DNA of 64,000 bases from Gardnerella vaginalis (GCA_946997215.1 CAMPUL010000003.1:1-64000), one strand, 5' to 3'; shown: positions 1 through 9,362, counted from the stretch's first letter. Made by a program: numbers and translations. Notes: generated by a model not told the origin, from the letters alone.

Positions 1-52
1 TTAAATCAAGATATTAAATCAAGATATTAAATCAAGATATTAAATCAAGATA
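1..52. repeat. 13-bp tandem repeat, four copies
   Basis: Four perfect head-to-tail copies of TTAAATCAAGATA, followed by a partial fifth. It begins at the window edge, so the array may be longer. It lies just beyond the terminator of glgX and may be the 3' flank of a gene to the left. Confidence 0.9.
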
Positions 53-101
53 TTAAAAATGTGACCTACCACCAGCTAAAATCAGCAAAGCCGTAGGCCA
101 C
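50..101 (-). terminator. Intrinsic terminator of glgX
   Basis: On the minus strand GTGGCCTAC (93-101) pairs with GTAGGTCAC (61-69), nine pairs with one G-U, followed by ATTTTTAATAT. It sits about 55 nt downstream of the glgX stop codon. Confidence 0.6.
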
Positions 102-116
102 AATTAATTAATTTGC

Positions 117-163
117 TTATATTATTCTTAATATTATTGATATTATTTTTTTATATTATTCTT
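117..163. repeat. Direct repeat spanning the glgX stop codon
   Basis: TTATATTATTCTT occurs at 117-129 and again at 151-163. The second copy contains the glgX stop codon (156-158). AT-rich spacer with further ATATTATT units lies between them. Confidence 0.7.
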
Positions 164-2279
164 GCTTCTCGCTCATAAGAAGAAGGAAGCTTCTTGATTG
201 AGCAACAATATTAAAACCAGATTCGTAATGCAATTGCGGACCTTTTGGATTATGAGTATCTACAACAAGAGTCCACTTTTCGCCATAACGCTTATCTGGC
301 AAAGTGAAAGTTATAGGCTCATAATGCGCGTTGAAAATAAGAATAAAGTCATTATCGACCATTCTGCTTCCGTACCAATCGGTTTCTGGAATATCTGAAC
401 CGTTCAAATAAATCATCACCGAAAGCGCGTGAGTATTAGTCCAAGCTTCCATATCCATTACGGAACCTGTGTGATCAAACCACTCTACTTGCGGAATCTC
501 TGAAGCATCGTCCGAAGGCATACGACCAATAAAGAACCTACGCCTATGTAAAACAGGGTGATCCAACCTTAAATGAATAAGCTTAGAAACAAAGTCAAAC
601 ATATCTTTTTGAGTGGAATCAAAGTCCCAATTAATCCAAGAAATAGCATTATCTTGGCAATATGCGTTGTTGTTTCCATTTTGAGTACGCATAATCTCGT
701 CTCCAGCGCAAATCATAGGAATGCCCTGGCTCATTAGCAAAGTGGAGAAAAGATTTCGCATTTGACGCTGACGAAGCTCGTTAACATCGTGAATATTTGT
801 AGGGCCTTCTACTCCGCAATTCCACGAACGATTGTCGTTAGCACCGTCGTTATTACCTTCTTTATTAGCTTCATTATGCTTTTCGTTATAACTCACCAAA
901 TCGTTCATAGTAAAGCCATCGTGAGCAGTAATAAAGTTTACAGAAGCTACAGGCTTACGACCATTTTGCTCATATAAATCGGAGCTTCCCATAAGTCGGC
1001 TTGCAAACTCAGGCAAAGTCGAAGGCTGCGAGCGCCAAAAATCGCGTACACAATCGCGGTAGCGACCATTCCACTCGGACCAGCTTGGAGGGAATCCACC
1101 AACTTGGTATCCGCCAACGCCAATATCCCAAGGCTCTGCAATAAGTTTTACGCTAGAGATAATAGGGTCTTGCTCAATAATGTCGAAGAATGCAGAAAGC
1201 TTATCTACTTCTTGGAATTGACGAGCAAGCGTTGCAGCCAAGTCGAATCGGAATCCATCTACATGCATTTCCGTAACCCAATATCGCAAGCTATCTGTGA
1301 TTAATCGCAAGGCTTTAGGAGATCGCATAAGAAGCGAGTTTCCTGTGCCAGTAGTGTCAAAATAATGACGCTTATCGTTGTCTACTAAACGATAGTATGC
1401 ACGGTTATCGATTCCTCGGAAGCTTAAAGTTGGGCCTCTATCGTTTCCTTCGGCAGTGTGATTGTAAACAACGTCTAGAATAACTTCCATTCCTGCAGCA
1501 TGATAAGCCTTAACCATTGCCTTAAACTCGTTTACTTGCTCGCCGCGCTGACCAGAGCTTGAATACGAGTTTTGAGGAGCAAAGAAGCCAATTGTGTTAT
1601 ATCCCCAATAGTTGCTTAAGCCTTTATTTTGCAAGAAAGAATCGTTTACAAATTGGTGAATAGGCATAAGCTCAATTGCAGTAATTCCAAGCTTTTTTAA
1701 GTAAGATATTACACTTGGATGAGCTAATCCAGCATACGTTCCGCGAATTTCGGGAGGAACATTACGATTTAGATTCGTCATTCCTCTAACATGAGCTTCG
1801 TAAATCACGCTATCGTGATATGGGATCATTGGGTGCTGGTCGTTCCCCCAATCAAAATATGGGTTTATAACAGCAGCTTTCATAGTGTGATCTGCAGAAT
1901 CCAAAGTGTTCATTGCTGCTAAATCATCTGGATTTGCAAACCAATAAGAAAACAGGCTCTCGTCGCCGTCAATATTGCCCTCAATCGCCTTAGCATATGG
2001 ATCCAAAAGCAGCTTGTTTGGATTACACCACAATCCATGATTTGGATCATACGGACCGTGAACTCTATAGCCGTATCTCTGGCCTGGCTGTATTCCAGAT
2101 ATGTAGGTATGCCAAACATAAGAATTCTGCTCAGTCATATCGATGCGCGTTTCGTTGTCTTGCTCGTCAAACAAGCACAACTCAACATGCTTTGCTACTT
2201 CGGAAAACAATGCGAAGTTTACGCCCGCGCCATCGTAGGTAGCTCCAAGCGGATACATAGAACCTGGTCTAATTTGCAT
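156..2279 (-). CDS. glgX: Glycogen debranching enzyme GlgX (GH13 isoamylase type)
   Basis: A 707-residue GH13 enzyme that hydrolyses alpha-1,6 branches of glycogen or limit dextrins in the cytoplasm. The N-terminal CBM48-like domain (about residues 1-150, with the GATYDGAGVNFALFS motif) precedes the TIM barrel. Catalytic motifs are visible: the nucleophile Asp in GFRFDLA (about 342), the acid Glu in IAEPWDIG (about 382) and the AHDGF Asp (about 451). Length matches GlgX/TreX enzymes (about 650-720). It starts at ATG with no gene close upstream and is transcribed alone toward a terminator at 50-101. In this family of vaginal and gut bacteria it would serve breakdown of host or stored glycogen; that role is inference. 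Confidence 0.95.
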   Translation of the reverse strand: MQIRPGSMYPLGATYDGAGVNFALFSEVAKHVELCLFDEQDNETRIDMTEQNSYVWHTYISGIQPGQRYGYRVHGPYDPNHGLWCNPNKLLLDPYAKAIEGNIDGDESLFSYWFANPDDLAAMNTLDSADHTMKAAVINPYFDWGNDQHPMIPYHDSVIYEAHVRGMTNLNRNVPPEIRGTYAGLAHPSVISYLKKLGITAIELMPIHQFVNDSFLQNKGLSNYWGYNTIGFFAPQNSYSSSGQRGEQVNEFKAMVKAYHAAGMEVILDVVYNHTAEGNDRGPTLSFRGIDNRAYYRLVDNDKRHYFDTTGTGNSLLMRSPKALRLITDSLRYWVTEMHVDGFRFDLAATLARQFQEVDKLSAFFDIIEQDPIISSVKLIAEPWDIGVGGYQVGGFPPSWSEWNGRYRDCVRDFWRSQPSTLPEFASRLMGSSDLYEQNGRKPVASVNFITAHDGFTMNDLVSYNEKHNEANKEGNNDGANDNRSWNCGVEGPTNIHDVNELRQRQMRNLFSTLLMSQGIPMICAGDEIMRTQNGNNNAYCQDNAISWINWDFDSTQKDMFDFVSKLIHLRLDHPVLHRRRFFIGRMPSDDASEIPQVEWFDHTGSVMDMEAWTNTHALSVMIYLNGSDIPETDWYGSRMVDNDFILIFNAHYEPITFTLPDKRYGEKWTLVVDTHNPKGPQLHYESGFNIVAQSRSFLLLMSEKQE

Positions 2280-2417
2280 AATTCAAGTATTGCATATATT
2301 TATATAGTTTTCATCAATACATAAGGCGATTCTTAAAAAAGATTAAACTTTTACATAATGCAAGCTTTTTTAGAAAATAAAAAAATCCTTTATTAAACAG
2401 TATGATTTTTCCCTAGA

Positions 2418-2448
2418 TTAAAGGCAACACGCCGAAGTATAGCCTTTA
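2418..2448. other. Hairpin with CAACACGCCGAAG loop between glgX and yraN
   Basis: In the glgX/yraN divergent spacer, TTAAAGGC (2418-2425) and GCCTTTAA (2441-2448) form a perfect 8-bp stem around a loop that contains AACACGCCGAAG. The same 14-base string GCAACACGCCGAAG recurs at 8232-8245 upstream of tRNA-Leu, again between short inverted repeats. Function unknown. Confidence 0.5.
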
Positions 2449-2503
2449 ACCACATTGCTCTAAAAAGCTAGAAAAAAGATTTTAAGCTTGATGAAATTGC
2501 ATC

Positions 2504-2986
2504 ATGATAAACGAGCAAAACATGATATTAGATATATCGCAAGAAGATATACAACAAGAAAATATACAACAAGAAGAGCTGCTAAGACGCGTAGCAAAAG
2601 TCGAAGAACAACTATGCGACTTTTCAATACCAAATAAAACAATAGGCAGCCTTGGCGAAGAATACACATCACTAAAACTAATGCTTAAAAATTGGATTTT
2701 GCTAGATAGAAATTGGCATAGCCGTTTTGGAGAGCTTGACGTTGTAATGATGAACACAGAAGGAATAATCGTATTTATTGAAGTAAAAACGCGTAGAAGC
2801 ATACGTTTTGGTACTCCGCTAGAAGCAGTAACAGAAGAAAAACGTATAAAAACGCATAAAGCTGCATTCAATTGGCTAGAAAATCACAAAATGTTTAAGC
2901 ATAGAAGAATACGATTCGACGTTGTATCAATCCTTATTTTAAAAGACAAAAACATTCAAACACACCACATTTTAGGAGCATTCTAA
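2504..2986 (+). CDS. YraN/UPF0102 family endonuclease-like protein
   Basis: A 160-residue protein of the UPF0102 (YraN) family, related in fold to Holliday-junction resolvases and restriction endonucleases. The family core begins near residue 46 (IGSLGEEYTSLKL) and carries the signature GELDVV (about 77-82) and FIEVKTRR (about 92-99), which holds the E-x-K pair of the nuclease fold. The first 45 residues are a Gln/Glu-rich extension with a short internal repeat (QQENIQQEE). Its stop codon overlaps the yifB start by one base, giving the yraN-yifB-dprA order seen in many bacteria. Biochemical role of the family is not settled. Confidence 0.85.
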   Translation: MINEQNMILDISQEDIQQENIQQEELLRRVAKVEEQLCDFSIPNKTIGSLGEEYTSLKLMLKNWILLDRNWHSRFGELDVVMMNTEGIIVFIEVKTRRSIRFGTPLEAVTEEKRIKTHKAAFNWLENHKMFKHRRIRFDVVSILILKDKNIQTHHILGAF

Positions 2987-4671
2987 TGATTATTGGAAAC
3001 GCATTATCTGTAGGACTACTCGGGTTAAAAGCCTTTACAATACAATTGCAAGCATTCATATCTAGCGGCCTGCCTGGATTCTCAATTATTGGCCTTCCCG
3101 ACACTTCTTTAAGTGAAGCAAGGGAACGAGTTAAATCAGCATATATGTCTTTGCGATGCGACTGGCCAGACACAAGACTAACAGTAAATCTTTCACCTGC
3201 ATCTATGCCAAAAAGTGGAGCCTCTTACGACCTTGCAATCGCAGCAAGCATACTAAGCGCTAGAGGAATTATTCCACTTAGTGAGCTAGAAAACACTATT
3301 ATTTTAGGCGAACTTAATTTAGACGGATCCGTTTTGCCAATTCAAGGAATGCTGCCAATCGCACTATACGCTAAGCAAAAAAATATTACAAAAATGATTA
3401 TTCCATACGGAAATCTTGAAGAAGCAAAACTAGTAAATGGGATTGAAGCAATTGGTATTAAGCATATTTTAGATTTAGTAGACGAGCTAAACGGAAAATT
3501 AGAAGACGAAGCTAGGCCGATTGCCGAAAAGAACAGAGAACGCGCGTTAAATGCGATTAAAACGTACGACCACATTAGAGTAGAAGAAAGAGAAAAAGCT
3601 GGCGATTTGCACAATTCTAATAGTAACAGCATTAAATACTCTAGCAAAAATATGGCAGATAACGTTGAGCCTGTACATAACGATAAGCCATTAAACGAGA
3701 TTGGAGATATGTCGGAAGTATTAGGTCAAGAGCACACAAAGTGGGCTTTGCAAGTGGCGGCAGCTGGAGGACACCATGTTATGATGATAGGTCCTCCTGG
3801 GTCTGGAAAAACAATGCTAGCTTCTAGAATGCCAAGCATAATGTGCCCTCTTAACGAGCGAGAGCAGCTAGAAGTGGCATCTATTAGGTCGCTTTGCGGA
3901 ACACTTCCCTACTACGGAATAACGGACGTTCCGCCTTTTGAAGCGCCTCATCACACTTCTTCCGCAGCATCTCTTATAGGAGGAGGCGCAGGTTTAGCCA
4001 AACCCGGAATCATAACTCGCGCGCATTGTGGAGTTTTATTTATGGACGAAGCTCCAGAATTTTCACCACGAGTTTTGCAAACACTTAGAGAACCATTGGA
4101 ATCTGGCCATATTGCTGTTTCTAGATCTAAAGGAACAACACTGTATCCTGCTAAATTCCAGCTCGTTATAGCAGCAAACCCATGCCCATGCGGATATGCG
4201 TACGGAAATGGAGAGCGATGCACTTGTAAAGAGAAGGAACGCATACGCTATTTTTCTAGACTTTCTGGCCCAATTCTAGACAGGATTGATATTCAAATGG
4301 ATGTTCCGCCAGTAGAAAAAATCATAACTAAAAAAGCCATGTTAGAAAACGGCGCAAGTCAAATGTCGGAAAAAATTTTGACTAGTGCAATGATGCGTGA
4401 AAACGTAAAAAACGCAAGACTTGTTGCGCAAGATCGTTTTAAGAAACTTGGCTGGAGTTGCAACGCTCAAGCTTCTGGAACATGGCTTAGAAAATACACA
4501 TCTCAAAAAGCGATTGAGCTTATAAATAAGTCTCTTGAAAAACACAAGTTGAGTTTACGCGGAGCAGATAGAGCACTTAGACTTGCTTGGACTTTAGCAG
4601 ATCTTTGTGGTCACACTTGCCCAGATTTAACCGATATGGCTCAAGCAATTAGCTTAAGGACAAGAATATGA
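2986..4671 (+). CDS. YifB/ComM family Mg-chelatase-like AAA+ ATPase
   Basis: A 561-residue AAA+ protein of the YifB/ComM family. ComM is a helicase that promotes branch migration during natural transformation. The N-terminal ChlI-like domain (about 20-145) precedes the AAA+ module with Walker A GPPGSGKT (about 268-275), Walker B LFMDEAPEF and the cysteine-bearing PCPCGY...CTC insert, then the C-terminal Mg-chelatase subunit domain. An ATG preceded by AGGAGC and a one-base overlap with yraN fix the start; the end overlaps dprA by four bases (ATGA), implying translational coupling. The linker at about 175-245 is longer and less conserved than usual. Confidence 0.92.
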   Translation: MIIGNALSVGLLGLKAFTIQLQAFISSGLPGFSIIGLPDTSLSEARERVKSAYMSLRCDWPDTRLTVNLSPASMPKSGASYDLAIAASILSARGIIPLSELENTIILGELNLDGSVLPIQGMLPIALYAKQKNITKMIIPYGNLEEAKLVNGIEAIGIKHILDLVDELNGKLEDEARPIAEKNRERALNAIKTYDHIRVEEREKAGDLHNSNSNSIKYSSKNMADNVEPVHNDKPLNEIGDMSEVLGQEHTKWALQVAAAGGHHVMMIGPPGSGKTMLASRMPSIMCPLNEREQLEVASIRSLCGTLPYYGITDVPPFEAPHHTSSAASLIGGGAGLAKPGIITRAHCGVLFMDEAPEFSPRVLQTLREPLESGHIAVSRSKGTTLYPAKFQLVIAANPCPCGYAYGNGERCTCKEKERIRYFSRLSGPILDRIDIQMDVPPVEKIITKKAMLENGASQMSEKILTSAMMRENVKNARLVAQDRFKKLGWSCNAQASGTWLRKYTSQKAIELINKSLEKHKLSLRGADRALRLAWTLADLCGHTCPDLTDMAQAISLRTRI

Positions 4672-6185
4672 TTAGCACAAATAACGCAAATATAACAAAC
4701 CCGCGAACAAGCGATATTTATACAATAAATGACGATACTTTAGCGCGAGCAATCCTAACGTTTTGCACAGACGGAGCAGACGCAATAATGTACACGCTTA
4801 CTATAGGAACTGTTAATGCTGCAAGCATTGTAGATGCGCTATATTCTATTTGCGAATCAATTACTAAAAACGCAAGCAAAATAAGCAATAAACAATTAGA
4901 ACTTGACTTTCCAGCAAATTGCTATAAAAAAGATTCGAGCGAAAATGAACAACAAGAAGGCAATACCAATTCAAGCACAAACGATTTAGATAATGTGCTT
5001 ATAAACATTGTAAAAAATCACCCACAAATCAAAGTTCTAGAAAAATGCTTTTTGGAAGGTCTTAAAATTTGGGGCGGTAAAAGTGCAAATAATAAAAACG
5101 AAGTAAATAATTTTGCTGTATTGCATAAGTCTGTTAAAAAATGGTGCCTACGAATGCAAAAACTACCTTTTTGGGATGCAAGCAAACTCAAAAAATGGTT
5201 TAGCTCAAGCGGATCACAATGGATTATATCTCCAAAAAGCAAGTATTGGCCTAAACAATTACAAGATTTAGCAACAAAATGCAAAGTTGCTCCCCCACTT
5301 TGCTTATGGGGAATTGGAGATCCAAACGCTCTTATTCAATGCAAACAACCACTTGCAATCGTTGGATCTAGAGGATGCAATGACTACGGGTACGAGCTTA
5401 GCTTTACTTTCGCAAAATCGTGTGCTAAAAAGGGGCACACAATTGTTTCTGGCGGAGCTTATGGAATTGACGCTGCAGCGCATTGGGGAACATTAGACGC
5501 ACTGGACAGCCACGCAATAAACGCAAGCCCTGTGGGTAAAACAATAGTCGTTTTTGCTGGAGGACTAAACAATATGGGTCCAAGTAGCAATGCTCAGCTT
5601 TTTAACGCAATACTTGCAAGCGGAGGAGCGTGCATAAGCGAGCTTTGCCCCGAAACTATTCCAGAAGCACGCAGATTCCTGCTAAGAAACCGCCTTATTG
5701 CAGCCCTTGCTAGCAAAGTCATAGTTTCTCAAGCTAGATTAAGGTCGGGAGCGTTAAACACAGCAAATTGGGCATTGGAATTAAACCGAGAATTGTACGC
5801 AGTTCCTGGAGACGTAACTTTGCCAAATAACGCTGGATGCAACATGCTTATTCATGACGGAAAAGCTATGATGATATGCTCACACAGAGATATAGAAGAC
5901 ATCTACCCTAATTCACATCACTATTTGCCACATTCACTAAGTAATAATGAAAGCATTCCAGACACTTGCAATGATTTACAAAAGCTTATATTAAAAGCGA
6001 TTTACAAGTGCAAGCACAACAAAGTATGTTCAAACATAGACAACATTCATGAAGTTATTGCAAAAACGGAAACAAATGGCGATTTTTCAATATCGCAAAT
6101 ATCAGGAGAGCTTGCAATTCTTGAGCTAGATGGATTAATCAAAAGTCAAAATGGCGTTTTTAGCATAAATCGAAAAAAGACTTAA
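4668..6185 (+). CDS. dprA: DNA-processing protein DprA/Smf
   Basis: DprA loads RecA onto incoming single-stranded DNA. The Rossmann-like core is clear at about residues 230-410: AIVGSRG, VSGGAYGIDAAAH, FAGGLNNMGP, ISELCPE and RNRLIAAL, ending with AVPGDV. A C-terminal winged-helix segment follows (about 435-505). The N-terminal 180 residues are divergent and long (505 residues in total against about 300-400 usually), with a Ser/Asn-rich stretch. The gene starts in the ATGA overlap with yifB, so yraN, yifB and dprA form one operon. No competence pilus genes are in the window, so transformation is possible but not shown. Confidence 0.93.
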   Translation: MISTNNANITNPRTSDIYTINDDTLARAILTFCTDGADAIMYTLTIGTVNAASIVDALYSICESITKNASKISNKQLELDFPANCYKKDSSENEQQEGNTNSSTNDLDNVLINIVKNHPQIKVLEKCFLEGLKIWGGKSANNKNEVNNFAVLHKSVKKWCLRMQKLPFWDASKLKKWFSSSGSQWIISPKSKYWPKQLQDLATKCKVAPPLCLWGIGDPNALIQCKQPLAIVGSRGCNDYGYELSFTFAKSCAKKGHTIVSGGAYGIDAAAHWGTLDALDSHAINASPVGKTIVVFAGGLNNMGPSSNAQLFNAILASGGACISELCPETIPEARRFLLRNRLIAALASKVIVSQARLRSGALNTANWALELNRELYAVPGDVTLPNNAGCNMLIHDGKAMMICSHRDIEDIYPNSHHYLPHSLSNNESIPDTCNDLQKLILKAIYKCKHNKVCSNIDNIHEVIAKTETNGDFSISQISGELAILELDGLIKSQNGVFSINRKKT

Positions 6186-6222
6186 GTCTTAAATAAAAAA
6201 GTCATAAAGTCTTAAATAAAAA
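6184..6222. repeat. Direct repeat at the dprA stop codon
   Basis: AAGTCTTAAATAAAAA at 6184-6199 is repeated exactly at 6207-6222 (period 23). The first copy begins inside the dprA TAA stop codon (6183-6185). Confidence 0.85.
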
Positions 6223-6249
6223 TGCGAAAAATATGAGAAAATAAGTGTT

Positions 6250-8229
6250 ATGCAATCAAACTTTGAGCAAAGCGAATTAAACGCAAAAAGTCAAGAAAAA
6301 AGCGAGCAAATAAAAATAAATAACTCGTTTTACAACGTTTTAATTATTGGAGCTGGAGCTGCAGGACTTTCGGCAGCATTAGGCTTAGTAAAGTCTAAAG
6401 AGTACCAAACGCTAAAATCTCAAGGAAAACAACCTAAAATATTAGTGATTTGCAAGCTTCAAGCATTAAGATCTCATACAGGCTCTGCCGAAGGTGGAAT
6501 TGCAGCATCATTAGGAAACGTAGAAAAAGATTGCTGGCAATGGCACTATTACGACACTGTTCACGGAGGCGACTGGCTAAGCGATCAAGACGCAGCAAAA
6601 ATGCTAGCAAAAGAAGCTAGAGACACAGTTATTGAACTTGAGCACTTTGGAGTTGCTTTTTCTAGAACAAAAGACGGTCACATTAATCAAAGATTCTTTG
6701 GAGGCCACACTGCCGACTTTGGAAAACAGCCAGTTAGGCGAGCTGCGTACGCTGCAGATAGAATCGGCCACCAAATTCTATACAGTTTGTGGCAAAAATG
6801 CTTAGAAGAAAACATTGAAATTAGCGAAGAAATTTACGTTACAGACATTGCAATAAATAGCGAAACCAACAGCGTAGAAGGAGTTATAGCGCTAAACGAA
6901 AAAACAGGAAACGTAGAAAAAATAAGCGCAAACAATGTTCTTATTGCAACTGGAGGCGCTGGAAGACTATTTGCAACAACTTCCAACTCTTGGGATTTAA
7001 CTGGAGACGGAATGGCTTTAGCGCTAAACGCTGGATTGCAATTAGAAGACATAGAGTTTATACAATTCCACCCAACTGGATTAGCGCACACTGGAATATT
7101 GCTTTCGGAAGCTGCGCGTGGAGAAGGCGGAGTGCTTAGGAATTGCAAAAACGAAGCATTTATGAAGAACTACGACAATACGCACGCGGATTTAGCTCCA
7201 AGAGACGTTGTAAGCAGAGCGATTATAGCAGAAGTAGACGCAGCGCGAGGAGTGAAAGACACAACTAGCAACATTGATAAAAAAGATTGCGTTTGGCTAG
7301 ACATGACTCATATAGAAAAACAGCACATGTTAGAGGCTCTTCCGCAAGTTGTTGAGACTATTGAAAAATATGCGCATTTAGATCCTTCAAAAGATCTTGT
7401 GCCTATTAAGCCTACTGCACACTACACAATGGGTGGAATACCAATCACTCTTAACAGTCAAGTCTATAAATTAGATAGAGGAGAAAAACAAACTATAAAT
7501 GGGTTGTATGCTGCTGGAGAATGCGCTTGCTCGGGAGTGCATGGCGCTAATCGCCTTGGCGGAAACTCACTTCTTGACGCTTGCTTATTTGGAAAAATCG
7601 CAGGAAAATCTATTGCAAAAAACTTGCAAAATCAAGATGAAGCTAAAAATCAAGAAGAAACTCTAGAACAAAATAATCAAAATAATCAAAATAATTTACA
7701 AAATAAAACACAAGAAATAGACGAGCTAGCTAAAAAGCGAATACAAAAAATACGCGCTCTTATGCAAAGCGAGAACGATTCAAAAGATGAGCAAAATCCA
7801 TACATGCTTTTAAATGCGCTAGAAGAGATTATGGAAACAGCTGTTGCAGTAAGATGCAGCGAACAGAGCATTAAAGAAGCTTTGCAAAAAATCGATACGC
7901 TTATTATTCCAAAAGCTAAAATGCTTATTTTGCATTCTAAAAATCTTGTTTTTAATCAAGAACTAACAGCTATTTTGGAATTGAAAAACTTGATTACATT
8001 TGCAAAAGCAGTTTTGCAAGCATCGTTAGCAAGACATGAATCTAGAGGATCTTTTACAAGATTGGATTATCCTCAACATAACAACAGCCAAAATCCGCAA
8101 CATTCCATAGTGGATTTAAGCGGAAAAGTGCAAAATATTCCAGTTGTAGTAGTGGATTTTGACCCAAATCGTCCAATTAACGCTCAAAATGCTAGCGAAA
8201 TTAAAAAAATTATTACAAAAATCAATTAA
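6250..8229 (+). CDS. Succinate dehydrogenase/fumarate reductase flavoprotein subunit (orphan)
   Basis: A 659-residue FAD protein of the SdhA/FrdA family, interconverting succinate and fumarate. Visible are the dinucleotide fold GAGAAGLSAAL (about 34-44), SHTGSAEGGIAA with the His that normally binds FAD covalently, the substrate-site QFHPTG and RGEGG, the catalytic-Arg region PRDVVSRAI, HYTMGG and HGANRLGGNSLLD. A Gln/Asn-rich insert (about 465-495) precedes the C-terminal domain. No iron-sulfur or membrane subunit gene adjoins it: the next feature is tRNA-Leu. It may act as a soluble fumarate reductase or partner a distant subunit. L-aspartate oxidase is the main alternative, but the DWLSDQDA and SRTKDG motifs favour SdhA. 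Confidence 0.85.
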   Translation: MQSNFEQSELNAKSQEKSEQIKINNSFYNVLIIGAGAAGLSAALGLVKSKEYQTLKSQGKQPKILVICKLQALRSHTGSAEGGIAASLGNVEKDCWQWHYYDTVHGGDWLSDQDAAKMLAKEARDTVIELEHFGVAFSRTKDGHINQRFFGGHTADFGKQPVRRAAYAADRIGHQILYSLWQKCLEENIEISEEIYVTDIAINSETNSVEGVIALNEKTGNVEKISANNVLIATGGAGRLFATTSNSWDLTGDGMALALNAGLQLEDIEFIQFHPTGLAHTGILLSEAARGEGGVLRNCKNEAFMKNYDNTHADLAPRDVVSRAIIAEVDAARGVKDTTSNIDKKDCVWLDMTHIEKQHMLEALPQVVETIEKYAHLDPSKDLVPIKPTAHYTMGGIPITLNSQVYKLDRGEKQTINGLYAAGECACSGVHGANRLGGNSLLDACLFGKIAGKSIAKNLQNQDEAKNQEETLEQNNQNNQNNLQNKTQEIDELAKKRIQKIRALMQSENDSKDEQNPYMLLNALEEIMETAVAVRCSEQSIKEALQKIDTLIIPKAKMLILHSKNLVFNQELTAILELKNLITFAKAVLQASLARHESRGSFTRLDYPQHNNSQNPQHSIVDLSGKVQNIPVVVVDFDPNRPINAQNASEIKKIITKIN

Positions 8230-8295
8230 TTTGCAACACGCCGAAGCAAAGAGTTAAAAAAGATGTTATAGTTCTATCTGTTGTCTAAAACACCC

Positions 8296-8382
8296 GTCCG
8301 GGTGGCGGAATGGTAGACGCGCTAGCTTGAGGTGCTAGTGCCTATTTGTACAGGCGTGCGGGTTCAAGTCCCGCTCCGGACA
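8296..8382 (+). tRNA. tRNA-Leu (anticodon GAG)
   Basis: An 87-nt class II tRNA. The acceptor stem GTCCGGG pairs with TCCGGAC, the anticodon stem CTAGC/GCTAG encloses the loop TTGAGGT, and a long variable arm and the T-arm GGTTCAAGTCC are present. The 3' CCA is not encoded. Discriminator base is A. Confidence 0.96.
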
Positions 8383-8390
8383 CAAAATAA

Positions 8391-8421
8391 AGTCTTGTTG
8401 AGAAATCAGCAAGACTTTTTT
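8391..8421 (+). terminator. Terminator after tRNA-Leu
   Basis: AGTCTTG (8391-8397) pairs with CAAGACT (8410-8416), followed by a T run. It closes the tRNA-Leu transcript and lies between convergent units. Confidence 0.85.
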
Positions 8422-8432
8422 GTTTCGTATTC

Positions 8433-8457
8433 GCAAACACTAATTGCAAACACTAAT
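8433..8457. repeat. 13-bp tandem repeat abutting the nif3-like stop codon
   Basis: GCAAACACTAAT at 8433-8444 and 8446-8457, period 13. It lies 4 bp downstream of the TAG of the minus-strand gene. Confidence 0.8.
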
Positions 8458-8461
8458 CGCA

Positions 8462-9316
8462 CTAGTTAATCACGTAATTCCAAGGGTCAAAAGCTCTACC
8501 AATCCAAGAAACATCTAATGATTCACCAAAATTCTTACATATAGAATCGTGAATATCTTTAACAGCATACTTAAACCACAAAGATTCAATAGCGCTATGA
8601 GGAGTGTTTATAAGCATAGGCTTAATAATATTAGAGTGCGTTAATTGCGATTCATAAATAGCTTGCTCGTACGCGTCCGTTGCAGGATGATGTCTTAAAT
8701 CACTTGTTACATACACGTCTGCTCCGCAAGCGCGAACTTCATCAAATAAAGAATCGCCCGAACCTGGAAGAACAGCTATTTTACTAACCATTGCATCAAC
8801 ATCTCCGCACACTTGAACGCCTAGCTTAGTAGCAGGTAAAGCGTTAAAAACGCGCATAGCAAACTCTTTAAGCGTGATTTTTTGCTCAAGCACTCCAACT
8901 CTGCCAAGCCCAAGAGAAGGGTTATTATTTGCTGGAACAAGAGGGTGCAAATCCTTAAGACCAAAAGCATTAGACGCAGCATCTGCTACTCCCCTAAAAG
9001 CCGCATCCGCATTAGTGTGACCAACCCACAATCCGCAACGATTTTCAATAAGAGTTTGAACTATTTTTCCACGAACAAAAAAACCAGAAACTTCGTGAAC
9101 CGACTTAAAAAACAAAGGATGGTGCGAAACAATCAAATCCGCTCCCATTTTGCATGATTCTTCAACAGCTTCTAAAGTTGGATCCGATAAGCAAACAATT
9201 TTATTAACTTTATGCGAAGGATTGCCAACGATTAATCCTGGATTATCCCAAGGCTCAGCGAGACACAGAGGATACAAGTCTTCTAAGACCTTAACAATAT
9301 CACCCAAAGTTGCCAT
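8462..9316 (-). CDS. Nif3/DUF34 family dinuclear metal-centre protein
   Basis: A 284-residue member of the DUF34/Nif3 (YbgI, YqfO) family. The metal-binding signature VSHHPLFF (about 65-72) is present, as are the early GLIVG motif and the second-half GSGDSL and TSDLRHH motifs. Family members form toroidal hexamers with a two-metal site; the physiological substrate is still debated, and some are annotated as GTP cyclohydrolase-related without firm support. I start at ATG 9316, with AAAGGTG placed correctly upstream; a GTG two codons earlier is possible. It is followed at short distance by polA on the same strand order (polA ends at 9363). Confidence 0.85.
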   Translation of the reverse strand: MATLGDIVKVLEDLYPLCLAEPWDNPGLIVGNPSHKVNKIVCLSDPTLEAVEESCKMGADLIVSHHPLFFKSVHEVSGFFVRGKIVQTLIENRCGLWVGHTNADAAFRGVADAASNAFGLKDLHPLVPANNNPSLGLGRVGVLEQKITLKEFAMRVFNALPATKLGVQVCGDVDAMVSKIAVLPGSGDSLFDEVRACGADVYVTSDLRHHPATDAYEQAIYESQLTHSNIIKPMLINTPHSAIESLWFKYAVKDIHDSICKNFGESLDVSWIGRAFDPWNYVIN

Positions 9317-9362
9317 ATTCACACCTTTACAATAATCCTACAGTGGTCTTTACAATACAAAA

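Noticed and set aside
2482..2871. Minus-strand open frame of 129 codons opposite yraN
   Set aside because: Lies opposite the conserved yraN core and shows Ser-rich antisense composition without any domain.
6250..8229. L-aspartate oxidase NadB
   Set aside because: No nadA or nadC neighbours, and the DWLSDQDA, SRTKDG and HGANRLGGNSLLD motifs with the FAD-linking His fit SdhA/FrdA better.
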